From Bradyrhizobium sp. dw_78 (lineage in GTDB: Bacteria; Pseudomonadota; Alphaproteobacteria; Rhizobiales; Xanthobacteraceae): DNA of 64,000 nt. The stretch lies in contig NZ_JAAVUS010000003.1 of the NCBI RefSeq assembly GCF_018449525.1, positions 310,001 to 374,000 of the forward strand, in the 5' to 3' direction. The translations under genes and the position numbers were made by a program. The first letter of the stretch is position 1. Every line of letters starts with the position of its first letter. The notes beneath the pieces were generated by a model. It ran no database searches. It was not told the origin of the DNA and saw nothing but the letters and a program-made list of their open reading frames with translations. Of the stretch, positions 27,692 to 36,076 are shown piece by piece.

Positions 27692-28245
27692 GCAAAGCTC
27701 TCCTGTTGGCGCCGCCGGAAGATGCTGCCGCCATTTGCCGATTACTTCGGGCCATCAAATCGTACCGATAGCGGAATGGCAAGCAGGGCCGGCCATGACG
27801 GATGAACGCGGCCCACGGCGCTTTCGGTTTTTCGAAAGCCGCCATGTCGGCAAAATGTCTTGAAAGCCGTATTTCGGCGCAGGCCAGAGCCGCAGGCCGA
27901 ACGAAACAGGCGCCACCGCGTCGCCGCACCAGAACGCAGCGAACCCCAACAGGCGGTGCGACGGCGGCCGCGGTTGAACGGAGGTCGAAAAACAGCGGAG
28001 ACGGAAAATCCGCTCCCGATACAGAGCGGCCCGGATGGGGGCATGCCATCCGGGCCGTTGGAGATTTGGGAGGTTAGAAAACTTGAGAGGCTAGAAAACG
28101 ATGACAGCGGGTCGTGGTCTCGCTGTCACAGGAAGGAGGCCGTCGTGGAGACCTCCAAACGATTCATGGTCAATATAGCAAAGATTTTTTTCCGGGCGAT
28201 GTCGAAAATTGTTTCAATTGTATCGTTGCATGAACGTGATGAAGG
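27692..28245. other. Intergenic region without a supported gene; two hairpins
   Basis: No open frame here has a convincing start and codon pattern. It contains a perfect 12-base-pair inverted repeat with a 7-base loop (28027-28057, arm CGGCCCGGATGG) and a second stem, GACAGCG/CGCTGTC, near 28101-28125. The direct repeats GAGGTTAGAAAAC and GAGGCTAGAAAAC occur near 28070-28100. The region could hold the terminator of the sigma-factor gene or a small RNA. Confidence 0.5.
28027..28057. terminator. Strong hairpin, terminator or RNA stem
   Basis: A perfect 12-base-pair stem (CGGCCCGGATGG with its complement) closes a 7-base loop. No T-run follows on either strand, so a factor-independent terminator is not certain. 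It lies between two leftward genes. Confidence 0.45.
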
Positions 28246-28857
28246 TCACGCGGCAACACTTCCAAGGCCGGCGCCCTTGAGCAGCTCGGCGAGTTGCTTG
28301 CGGGCGTAGAACATCCGGGTCTTCACCGTGCTTTGCGGAATTCCGATGATCTCGCCGGCCTCCTCGACCGATTTCTCGTGGTAGTAAACGAGGTTGATGA
28401 TCTCGCGATGCGCCGGCGAAAGCTTGGCGATGCAGGCGCGGAGGATGGCGCTGGTGTTGGCGCGTTCCATCGAGGCTTCCGGCGTATCGGCGGGGTCGGC
28501 GATTTCAAGCACGTCTTCCTGTTCGATGTCCTCGTACCGGCGCTGGCGTATCGCGGTCAGAGCCTTGAAACGGGCGATCGACAACAGCCAGGTGGAAACC
28601 TGGGAACGGCCCTCGAACTGGCGCGCGGTGCGCCACACGTCGAGAAAGACCTGGCTGACGAGATCTTCCGCCGTCGTGGCGTCCCGGACGATCCGCAGGA
28701 TGAAGCGATAGACCCGCAGATGATGCCGGGAATACAGGATGTGCATCGCCGTCCGGCCGCCGTCGGCAATACTCTCGATCAGCAGTTCATCGGAGGTCGC
28801 CTGGGCGGCGATGATGCCCTGGCGGGCCGCTGCGTTGATGGCAATGACGTTCTGCAT
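28246..28857 (-). CDS. ECF-type RNA polymerase sigma factor
   Basis: A 203-residue sigma-70-family factor. Region 2 is around residues 35-100 (LYSRHHLRVYRFILRIVRDATTAEDLVSQVFLDVWR in pieces). Region 4 is around 135-190, with LSPAHREIINLVYYHEKSVEEAGEIIGIP and STVKTRMFYARKQLAELL as the helix-turn-helix. The ATG has GGGAG upstream. No anti-sigma factor or NepR/PhyR gene is adjacent, and the protein is not EcfG-like in context. The target promoters are unknown. Confidence 0.9.
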   Translation of the reverse strand: MQNVIAINAAARQGIIAAQATSDELLIESIADGGRTAMHILYSRHHLRVYRFILRIVRDATTAEDLVSQVFLDVWRTARQFEGRSQVSTWLLSIARFKALTAIRQRRYEDIEQEDVLEIADPADTPEASMERANTSAILRACIAKLSPAHREIINLVYYHEKSVEEAGEIIGIPQSTVKTRMFYARKQLAELLKGAGLGSVAA

Positions 28858-28970
28858 GACATACTCCCAAGAATTCGCCGCTTGGCGGCGCCTCGTTGGG
28901 AAAATTGATAGTCAGCGAACGTTTCGGGGTGTCTGCGTGAAAAGCGGAAAATGGTTTCGTCGTCGGGAGA

Positions 28971-29003
28971 ATTGTTTCGTCGCGGTCCTGGCGACGAAAC
29001 AAT
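28971..29003. promoter_or_regulatory. Perfect 13-bp inverted repeat between response regulator and sigma factor genes
   Basis: The arms ATTGTTTCGTCGC and its exact complement flank a 7-base loop. A further GTTTCGTCG copy lies at 28954-28962. On the minus strand it lies downstream of the response-regulator stop and upstream of the sigma factor start. It could be a terminator stem or an operator. Confidence 0.5.
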
Positions 29004-29117
29004 CGGGCAGTAAACGTGAATGATTTCAACGTCGGCGGCGTTTGGAGGCTGTACGGTGAGCGGCTTGGAACAAATTCCAGCCGCCGTGGCGTGTGGTTCA
29101 ACCCGTAAGGGCAGCGC

Positions 29118-29858
29118 TCACGCCTTGTCGCCGACGGGAGAAAACAGATATCCGCCGCCCCGGATGGTGCGGATGACCGCAGGCTTGGTCGGGTCCGGCT
29201 CGATCTTGCGCCGGATTCGCATGATCCGCAGATCGACGGCGCGGTCGAACGCCTCGCTGTCGCGCGCATTGGCCAGTTCCAGCAGCCGCTCGCGCGACAG
29301 CACCCGCTTCGGATTGGCCGCGAAAACCTTGAGCAGGCCGAATTCGGAAGCGGTCAGCGGATGCTCGTTACCCTCGTCGTCGCGCAGCGCCTGCGCCCCG
29401 AGATCGAGCCATTTGGTGCCGAATCGCACCAACTGATCCTTTTCGGCCTTGGCGGCGGCAGCTTCCGAACCCATCGCAGCCTTGGCCGGCGTGCTTCGCC
29501 GCAGCACCGAACGAATCCGCGCCATCAACTCGCGCAACTCGCAAGGTTTGGCGACGTAATCGTCGGCGCCGAGTTCCAGCCCGACCACGCGGTCGATCGG
29601 GCTTGCGGTCGCGGTCAGCATGATGACGGGGACATTGGTGCGGCTTTTCAGGTCGCGGATGATGGAAAGCCCGTCTTCCTCCGGCATGTTCAGATCGAGC
29701 ACCACGAGATCGGGAGCGCCGGCTTCGATCGCGGTGCGCAGGCTCTTGCCGCCCTCGCACAGCGTCACCGCAAAGCCGTGCATCTTGAGGTATTCGCCGA
29801 CCATCTCGCGCGCCGGCGCCTCGTCGTCGACAATGATGATGTGCGGGCTTTGGCTCAT
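29118..29858 (-). CDS. OmpR/PhoB-family response regulator
   Basis: A 246-residue transcription regulator. The receiver domain (about 5-120) has the acidic pair DDE at 11-13, phospho-acceptor Asp55 in LVVLDLNMPE, and KPCELRELMARI for the conserved lysine. A winged-helix DNA-binding domain fills about 150-240 (HPLTASEFGLLKVFAANPKRVLSRERLLE in pieces, and VDLRIMRIRRKIE). It is encoded one base after the stop of the kinase gene upstream, so the pair is cognate. Target genes are not identified. Confidence 0.92.
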   Translation of the reverse strand: MSQSPHIIIVDDEAPAREMVGEYLKMHGFAVTLCEGGKSLRTAIEAGAPDLVVLDLNMPEEDGLSIIRDLKSRTNVPVIMLTATASPIDRVVGLELGADDYVAKPCELRELMARIRSVLRRSTPAKAAMGSEAAAAKAEKDQLVRFGTKWLDLGAQALRDDEGNEHPLTASEFGLLKVFAANPKRVLSRERLLELANARDSEAFDRAVDLRIMRIRRKIEPDPTKPAVIRTIRGGGYLFSPVGDKA

Positions 29859-29859
29859 G

Positions 29860-31602
29860 TCATGACATCTCGGTCGCGGGCAGCGCGAGGGCGAAAGTCG
29901 ATCCCTGGCCGGGGCCGGCGCTTTCCGCGGTTACCTGACCGCCATGCATGTCGAGAATGCGTTTGACGATCGACAGTCCGAGGCCGGTCGAGCTTTCGCC
30001 GGCGGTGGGTTTGGCGGAGAGCCGCTGGAAACGGCCGAACAGCCGGCCGAGATCCTCGGGCGACAGGCCGGCCCCCTCATCGGCGATGCGGATGAGGGTG
30101 TGGCCCTGTTCCTGGCTCACCACGATCGTGATCTTGCCGCCGATCGAACTGTATTTGATGGCGTTGCTGACGAGATTGTCGATGGCTTCCCGCATCCGGT
30201 CGGCGTCGCACATGGTGACGATATTGGGTGGCGCCGACACCGCGATGGTCTGCTGCTTGTTGGTGGCCAGCGGCCGGTTGGCCTCGGCGACCTCGCTGAC
30301 CAGGGCCGAGACGTCGACCGCCTCGCGGCGGATCGTGATGTCGAAAGCGTCGGCCATCGCGTCCGAGATCAGGTGATCGACCATCAAGGTCAGGCGCTTG
30401 GTGGCGTCGCGAATGTGCTCGACCTGCGCGGTGACGCTTTCCCTGGAGGAGCCGGCGCCGATCAGCTCGGTCAGCATCTCGGTACGGCCGAGGATGACGC
30501 CGAGCGGATTCTTCAGGTCATGGGCGACGGTGCCGAGAATCTCGTTCTTGAAGCCGTTGGCGCGCTGCAGCCGCAGCCATTGCGCCGAAAGCCTGCGATT
30601 GGCCTGCATCAGCGCGCGGGTGCGCTGCGCGACACGGTCTTCGAGCTGCGTGTTCGCCTCATGGAGCTGTTGATAGAGGATGACATTGTCGAAAGCGATC
30701 GACAGCCGGCTGCCGAAAATCTCGACCAGCGACCGGTCGGTTTCGGACAGCGGCCGTTCCGCCTGCAGCAGCACGACGACCTCGCGCCCGCTGCCGGTGC
30801 GGATATAGAGCACCGAGCGGTGATCGGCGAATTCATGCTTGCGCCGCCTGAAGGCGTCCTCCACCATCGCGCGCAGATCGGGATCGAGCGATTTCGACCC
30901 GGTGGTGCCGATGAAGCGGCTGTAGCAGCCCGACCCCGCCAGCACGGAAAGCTCCTCGACCAGTCCGTTGTCGCGCAGCACCAGGATGCCGGCGCAATCG
31001 ACATTCAACAGCGAGGCTATCTGCGTCAGCACGCCCTCGGCGAGCCGTTGCATCGATTTGAAGTCGTATAGGGTCGATGCGGCGTCGATGATGATTTCCA
31101 GCCCGCGCCGGGTTTGCACCATGCGCTCGAGCTGCTGGTAACTGCGTAACGCCGCGGTCAGCGAGGTGAACAGCTTGTCCGCGGTCAGCTCGGTCTTGGC
31201 CTTGTAGTCGTTGATGTCGTACTGGACGATGACGCGGCGCTCGGGCGCCTGTCCGGGCTGCCCGGTGCGCAGGATGATGCGGACGGTTTCGTTCTTGATG
31301 TCGTTGCGGATGTACTCGACGAGGTCGAGGCCGGCGGCGTCGGTTTCCATGATGACGTCGAGCAGCACGGCGGCGACGTCGGGATGCTCCCGCATCAGGA
31401 TGCGGCCTTCCGCCGCAGAATAGGCCGACAGGATTTCAAGCGTCTGCCCGTTCAGGCTGTAGTCGCTGAGGGCAAAGCGGGTGCCTTCATGGACGGCCTG
31501 ATCGTCGTCGATCACCGCGACCTTCCATTTTCGCGCGGTGGAGACTTCCGGAACGGCGCCGGTGTCTTCGATCAGGTGGAGGACATCGTCCGGGTCGGCC
31601 AT
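29860..31602 (-). CDS. Receiver-DUF3369-histidine kinase
   Basis: A 580-residue cytoplasmic sensor. An N-terminal receiver domain (about 25-155) has a phospho-acceptor Asp82 in LLDVIMETD. A DUF3369 GAF-like module follows (about 160-320, LEIIIDAASTLYDFKSMQRLAEGVL), then a coiled-coil region. The kinase core has the H-box VAHDLKNPLGVILGR (His near 361), N-box DNLVSNAIKYS and G-box GLGLSIVKRI. No TM helices are seen, so it acts as a phosphorelay intermediate. Its start overlaps the end of the membrane kinase gene by 31 bases. The signal is unknown. Confidence 0.9.
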   Translation of the reverse strand: MADPDDVLHLIEDTGAVPEVSTARKWKVAVIDDDQAVHEGTRFALSDYSLNGQTLEILSAYSAAEGRILMREHPDVAAVLLDVIMETDAAGLDLVEYIRNDIKNETVRIILRTGQPGQAPERRVIVQYDINDYKAKTELTADKLFTSLTAALRSYQQLERMVQTRRGLEIIIDAASTLYDFKSMQRLAEGVLTQIASLLNVDCAGILVLRDNGLVEELSVLAGSGCYSRFIGTTGSKSLDPDLRAMVEDAFRRRKHEFADHRSVLYIRTGSGREVVVLLQAERPLSETDRSLVEIFGSRLSIAFDNVILYQQLHEANTQLEDRVAQRTRALMQANRRLSAQWLRLQRANGFKNEILGTVAHDLKNPLGVILGRTEMLTELIGAGSSRESVTAQVEHIRDATKRLTLMVDHLISDAMADAFDITIRREAVDVSALVSEVAEANRPLATNKQQTIAVSAPPNIVTMCDADRMREAIDNLVSNAIKYSSIGGKITIVVSQEQGHTLIRIADEGAGLSPEDLGRLFGRFQRLSAKPTAGESSTGLGLSIVKRILDMHGGQVTAESAGPGQGSTFALALPATEMS

Positions 31603-33659
31603 CGAGAGCTTCCGTCGCTTTCCGTGTTGGCGGTTGCCGGACCGCCTTGTGAGGTTTTCGGCATGATAATGCGAAAGGTAGTACCTTGTCCCAGCCTTGA
31701 ATCCAGCATCATACGGCCGCCGAACTGCTGGGTAACCAGGGTATAGACGATATGCAGGCCGAGTCCGGTGCCGCCTTCGTTGCGGCGGGTGGTAAAGAAC
31801 GGGTCGAACGCCCGCCGCTGCACCTCCGGGGTCATTCCGGCGCCGTTGTCGGCGAAAACGATCTCGACGTCATCATCCGGACCGCCGGAACTGGCGGAAA
31901 TCGAGATCGTGCCGGCGCGGCCGTCGGCAAAGGCATGATTGGCGGCGTTGAGGACGAGGTTGGTCAGGATCTGCCCATACGATCCCGGATAGCCGTCGAT
32001 CGCCAGGCCCTCCGGCACATCCAGGGAAAGGCTGATTCCCGCCTTCTTGAGGACCGGCCACAGGCTGGCGACGATCTGGCCGGTCGCCTCGTTCAGCAGG
32101 AATTGCCGGCGCTCGGCATGGGAGCGATCGACCGCGACCTGCTTGAAGGACTGGATCAGTTCGCCGGCGCGATTGAGATTCGCAACCAGTTGCTCGGCGG
32201 CATCGCGCGAGGAGCGGACGAATTCTTCAAGCTGCGACCGCCGCAACCGGGTGTCGGATTTCAGTTCGGCGTCGAACATTTCGGTGCGGCGGGCGAAACT
32301 CGACGCCACCGTCAGGCTGATGCCGAGCGGATTATTGACCTCGTGGGTGACGCCTGCAACCAGGCCGCCGAGTGCCGCCAGGCGTTCGGCGTCGATCAGA
32401 TTTCGCTGGGCGGCGCTCAATTCGAGCAGGGCGCTCTCGGCCTTCTCCTTTGAGGCGCGTAATTCGTCTTCGGTCGCGCGCTTGGCGATGGCGTTCTCGC
32501 GGAAGACGTCCACCGCGCGGGCCATCGCACCGATTTCGTCGCGGGCGTCCGTTCCCTGCACCCGCCGGCCATAATCGCCCGACGTGATCGCCTGCATCGC
32601 CGACATGATCTGATAGAGCGGCAGCCGGATGCTGAGCGCGATCACCACGCCGGCGCTGAGGATGATGCCGAGAAAGATCACCGCGATGGACAATACCCGG
32701 CGCGAGATATTGGCCAGCGTCCGGTCGAAGGTCTCCTGCGCCTTCTGCTCGCGCTGGCGCATCTTGACCGACAATCCGTCGATGGCGCCGCTGGTTTCGG
32801 CCTGGCTGGCGTCGATGCCGTTGCGCAGCAGTTCGGTTCGGCTGGAAAGCTCGTCCGATAATTTTGCCAGGCCTTGCCGCAACGCTTCCGTCCGCTCGTT
32901 CAGGTGCTCTAACGCCACGCGCTGCAAGTCGTTGTCGGCGAGGCCGGTCATGACCGGGATGGTCTTCTCGATCGTCTCGGTATTGCGGCGGGCTTCCTCG
33001 GCGGACGCTGCCGCCAACGAGAAATAATAGGAATTGGCGGCGACCAGCAGGGCCGTAAAGGCCTCGCGGGACCTGCCCAGCGCCGGCCAGATCAGTGCGT
33101 CGCGGTGCCCGGTCGCGCCCTCGATGATCGAATAGAGCCCGGCCATGTCCTTGGCGGGGCCCAGCACCTGGTCTTCGTAGGTTTTCGTGATCTGCGCCTG
33201 CACGGCGCGCAATTGGCCGAAGCCGTTGAGGAAACGCTCGGTCGCGCGTTCAAGCTCCGCCGCCGATCCGGAGAGCATCGGATCGGCCGACGCGTGCGTG
33301 GTCAGCGTGCCCAGAATGGCCTCGCGCGACTGCAATATTTCCGCGGAGAATTCCGGACCCGGCTGGTTGATGTAGCGGTGGATCAGGTTCTGCAGCCGGC
33401 TGGTCTCGCTCCCGAGCAGCGCCAGGGTGTTGTCGGATTCCCGCACCTGCCGGACATCGTCCCAGGCCGACCGGAGCACCTGGACGTCGTTCCAGATCAT
33501 GACGGCCAGCACCACGACGACCGCCGTGTTCAGCGCGGCGATCGACAGGATGCGCCAGCGGATCGGCACCGCGCGGACCAGCCCGACGATTCGGGAGCGA
33601 ACGCGCACGGCGAGGCATGTCGGCCGTTCCGCGGTTTCGTCCTGCCGGGCTATCGCCAA
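31572..33659 (-). CDS. Membrane sensor histidine kinase with HAMP domain
   Basis: A 695-residue kinase. A TM helix near residues 35-55 is followed by a long helical periplasmic domain (about 56-320). A second TM segment (about 322-345, LSIAVIFLGIILSAGVVIALSI) leads to HAMP (about 345-400). The transmitter has the H-box LVAGVTHEVNNPLGISLTV (His near 439), N-box NLVLNAANHA and G-box GTGLGLHIVYTLV. It opens a kinase-kinase-regulator operon, with a small secreted protein gene seven bases before it. The stimulus cannot be read from the sequence. Confidence 0.9.
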   Translation of the reverse strand: MAIARQDETAERPTCLAVRVRSRIVGLVRAVPIRWRILSIAALNTAVVVVLAVMIWNDVQVLRSAWDDVRQVRESDNTLALLGSETSRLQNLIHRYINQPGPEFSAEILQSREAILGTLTTHASADPMLSGSAAELERATERFLNGFGQLRAVQAQITKTYEDQVLGPAKDMAGLYSIIEGATGHRDALIWPALGRSREAFTALLVAANSYYFSLAAASAEEARRNTETIEKTIPVMTGLADNDLQRVALEHLNERTEALRQGLAKLSDELSSRTELLRNGIDASQAETSGAIDGLSVKMRQREQKAQETFDRTLANISRRVLSIAVIFLGIILSAGVVIALSIRLPLYQIMSAMQAITSGDYGRRVQGTDARDEIGAMARAVDVFRENAIAKRATEDELRASKEKAESALLELSAAQRNLIDAERLAALGGLVAGVTHEVNNPLGISLTVASSFARRTEMFDAELKSDTRLRRSQLEEFVRSSRDAAEQLVANLNRAGELIQSFKQVAVDRSHAERRQFLLNEATGQIVASLWPVLKKAGISLSLDVPEGLAIDGYPGSYGQILTNLVLNAANHAFADGRAGTISISASSGGPDDDVEIVFADNGAGMTPEVQRRAFDPFFTTRRNEGGTGLGLHIVYTLVTQQFGGRMMLDSRLGQGTTFRIIMPKTSQGGPATANTESDGSSRWPTRTMSST

Positions 33660-33666
33660 GATCGAT

Positions 33667-34053
33667 TCACTCCGTCTGCCGGATCGGTTCGATCCGCTCC
33701 GTCACCGCGGCCCGAAAAGGGGTGGAGTGGATCGGCCGCGCTCCGGAATCGTAAAACGCCAGACCGACCGATCCATCGGGCTCGAAACGGCGGTGGATTT
33801 CGCTGCCGATCAACGTCGCCTCGCTGCGATTGGGATCGATCGTGCCGGTGTGGGTCTGCCCGATGCGGTGATGGATGGCGGGCCGTTCGGCGATCAGGCG
33901 TCCCATCGATTCAAGCGCCGCTATGGCCGGGGGATCGTCACGCCGGCTATCCGCGGCGCGAAACTGCGGCGCGCCCGCCGAACCCGCCGTCAGAAACAGC
34001 GCAGCAGCGACCGTCACGGTCCGCGATAGGCTGACCTGGCTGTACACAGGCAA
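33667..34053 (-). CDS. Small secreted hypothetical protein
   Basis: A 128-residue protein with a likely signal peptide (about 1-28, ending GSAGAP). The remainder (RRDDPPAIAALESMGRLIAE, HHRIGQTHTGTIDPN, EIHRRFEPDGSVGLAFYDSG) is soluble and has no recognised motif. It is separated by only seven bases from the membrane histidine kinase gene, so it may be the first gene of that operon and act as an accessory sensory protein. I do not recognise the family. Confidence 0.6.
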   Translation of the reverse strand: MPVYSQVSLSRTVTVAAALFLTAGSAGAPQFRAADSRRDDPPAIAALESMGRLIAERPAIHHRIGQTHTGTIDPNRSEATLIGSEIHRRFEPDGSVGLAFYDSGARPIHSTPFRAAVTERIEPIRQTE

Positions 34054-34299
34054 TCTGACCCCTCGGTGAAGTTGTCGACGGTCGGGCCAAAAGGTTCAAG
34101 CCGATGTAGCTGGTCATGCTGGGCATGGCCTCTGCTTCACGCCGAGGAAAGGCCAAGCGTAGTTTCGGCTATAAAATAGGCAAATATCCATCTTTGTATG
34201 CAATGATGCTGCTGTATGGGCGCGGTCTGGATGGGAGGGTTCTTAATAAAAATACAAATAAATCAATGTCTTAATTCTGTGCTGGGCCTTCGCTAGGGT
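34054..34299. other. Divergent intergenic region
   Basis: AT-rich compared with its surroundings, especially near 34240-34280. It separates the leftward kinase operon from the sigma-54-controlled transporter operon. Activator-binding sites for the sigma-54 promoter would be expected here, but I found no clear NtrC-type dyad by eye. Confidence 0.4.
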
Positions 34300-34316
34300 C
34301 TGGCACAAACCTTGCG
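34300..34316 (+). promoter_or_regulatory. Sigma-54 (RpoN) -24/-12 promoter
   Basis: The sequence CTGGCACAAACCTTGCG matches the RpoN consensus, with GG at 34302-34303 and GC at 34314-34315 separated by exactly ten bases. Transcription would start near 34327, about 27 bases before the ATG of the binding-protein gene. This implies nitrogen-limitation or another enhancer-dependent control of the transporter operon. Confidence 0.85.
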
Positions 34317-34353
34317 ACATAGCTCCAAAGCCATTTGGTGTTTGGAGCATCCT

Positions 34354-35973
34354 ATGAAGCGTCGCGATTTCCTGAAATCCGCATCCGGGCTGGCTGCGGG
34401 CGCCATGGTGCCCGCCCCCGCGATCTGGTCACCGGCCAAGGCGGATGCCCGTTCCGAGACCTTGTTGATCGTCTCGGAAGGCGGGCCCAACAATCTCGAC
34501 ATTCATGGCGTCGGCACCAACGTCCCCGGCTATGAAGTGTCGTGGAATTGTTATGACCGTCTGATCAGCCACGAGATGAAAAGCGGTCCGGGTGGGGTGC
34601 CCTATTACGACCGCGACAAGTTCAAGCCCGAACTCGCCGAGGACATGAATGTCGGCGACATGTCGGCGACGTTCAAGCTGAGGAAGAACGCGAAGTTTCA
34701 CGACGGTACGCCGGTGACGGCCAAAGACGTCAAATGGTCGCTGGACCGCTCCGTCAGCGTCGGCGGTTTCCCGACCTTCCAGATGAGCGCGGGCTCGCTG
34801 ACCAAGCCCGAACAGTTCGTGATCGTCGACGACTACACGGTGCGGGTCGATTTCCTGAAGAAGGACCGGCTGACGATTCCCGATCTTGCCGTCATCGTGC
34901 CCTGTATCGTCAATTCCGAACTGGTGAAGAAGAACGCCTCGGAAAAGGATCCGTGGGGCCTCGAATACACCAAGCAGCAGACCGCGGGTTCCGGCGCCTA
35001 CAAGGTGACGAAATGGACCGCCGGCACCGAAGTCATCATGGAGCGCAACGACGACTGGGTTTGCGGGCCGATGCCGAAGATCAAGCGCGTGATCTGGCGC
35101 ATGGTGCCGCAGGCCGGCAACCGCCGTGCGCTATTGGAACGAGGCGACGCCGACATTTCCTACGAATTGCCGAACAAGGATTTCCAGGAGCTCAAGGCCG
35201 CCGGCAAGGTCAACATCGTGTCGCTGCCGTTCTCGAACGGCATTCAGTATATCGGTATGAACGTGACCAAGCCGCCCTTCGATAATCTGAAGGTGCGCCA
35301 GGCCGTGGCCTACGCCATTCCCTATCAGAAGATCATGGACGTGGTGATGTACGGCCTCGCCAATCCGATGTTCGGCGCGCCGGCCGACAAGGCGACGGAA
35401 GTCGCCTGGCCGCAGCCGACCAAATATTTCACCGATATCGACAAGGCCAAGGCGCTGATGGCCGAGGCCGGTTATCCCAACGGCCTCGAGACCACGCTTT
35501 CGTTCGACCTCGGCTTCGCGCAGGTCAACGAGCCGCTCTGCGTGCTGGTGCAGGAAAGCCTGGCGCAGATCGGCATCAAGACCACGATCGACAAGGTGCC
35601 CGGCGCCAACTGGCGCACCGAATTGAACAAGAAGGAGATGCCGCTCTTCACCAACGTGTTCTCGGGGTGGCTCGATTATCCCGAATACTTCTTCTACTGG
35701 TGCTATCACGGCAATAATTCCGTCTTCAACACCATGAGCTACAAGTCGCCGGAGATGGACAGGTTGATCGACGGCGCGCGTAATGCGGCCGCGATCGGCG
35801 ACAAGGCGACCTACGATGCCGACGTGAAGGGCTTCGTCGATCTTGCCTTCAGCGATGTCCCGCGCATTCCGCTGTACCAGCCCTTCGTCAACGTCGCGAT
35901 GCAGAAGAACATCTCGGGCTACGAATACTGGTTCCACCGCCGTCTCGATTACCGCTCGCTGGTCAAGGCGTGA
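34354..35973 (+). CDS. Peptide/opine-type ABC transporter substrate-binding protein (DppA-like)
   Basis: A 539-residue SBP_bac_5-family protein. It begins MKRRDFLKSASGLAAGAMV, a Tat-type export signal; GGAG lies eight bases before this ATG, whereas the longer frame from 34312 overlaps the sigma-54 promoter. Motifs include LRKNAKFHDGTPVTAKDVKWSLDR in pieces near residues 108-131 and VRQAVAYAIPYQKI near 317. It captures the substrate for the DppBCDF-like transporter downstream. Because atz/biu-type hydrolase genes follow, the ligand may be a biuret-like or ureide compound rather than a peptide; this is inference. Confidence 0.9.
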   Translation: MKRRDFLKSASGLAAGAMVPAPAIWSPAKADARSETLLIVSEGGPNNLDIHGVGTNVPGYEVSWNCYDRLISHEMKSGPGGVPYYDRDKFKPELAEDMNVGDMSATFKLRKNAKFHDGTPVTAKDVKWSLDRSVSVGGFPTFQMSAGSLTKPEQFVIVDDYTVRVDFLKKDRLTIPDLAVIVPCIVNSELVKKNASEKDPWGLEYTKQQTAGSGAYKVTKWTAGTEVIMERNDDWVCGPMPKIKRVIWRMVPQAGNRRALLERGDADISYELPNKDFQELKAAGKVNIVSLPFSNGIQYIGMNVTKPPFDNLKVRQAVAYAIPYQKIMDVVMYGLANPMFGAPADKATEVAWPQPTKYFTDIDKAKALMAEAGYPNGLETTLSFDLGFAQVNEPLCVLVQESLAQIGIKTTIDKVPGANWRTELNKKEMPLFTNVFSGWLDYPEYFFYWCYHGNNSVFNTMSYKSPEMDRLIDGARNAAAIGDKATYDADVKGFVDLAFSDVPRIPLYQPFVNVAMQKNISGYEYWFHRRLDYRSLVKA

Positions 35974-35975
35974 GT

Positions 35976-36058
35976 AAATGGCGAATGGCGAATAGGGAGT
36001 AGCGAATGGCTGCAGACGGTCGCGATAATCCATTCGCCACGCGCCATTCGCTATTCGT
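35976..36058. repeat. Imperfect inverted repeat between binding protein and permease genes
   Basis: Short GCGAATGGCGAATAG-type units on the left are repeated in inverse orientation (GCCATTCGCTATTCG) on the right. The resulting RNA hairpin lies between the binding-protein gene and the permeases. Such stems often stabilise the upstream message and give binding-protein excess. Confidence 0.7.
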
Positions 36059-36076
36059 CGGCGCGGAGCGCCTGCC

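Noticed and set aside
27860..28309. 149-codon plus-strand frame in the gene-free stretch
   Set aside because: No ribosome-binding site, unusual composition, and it runs through two hairpins and into the end of the sigma-factor gene.
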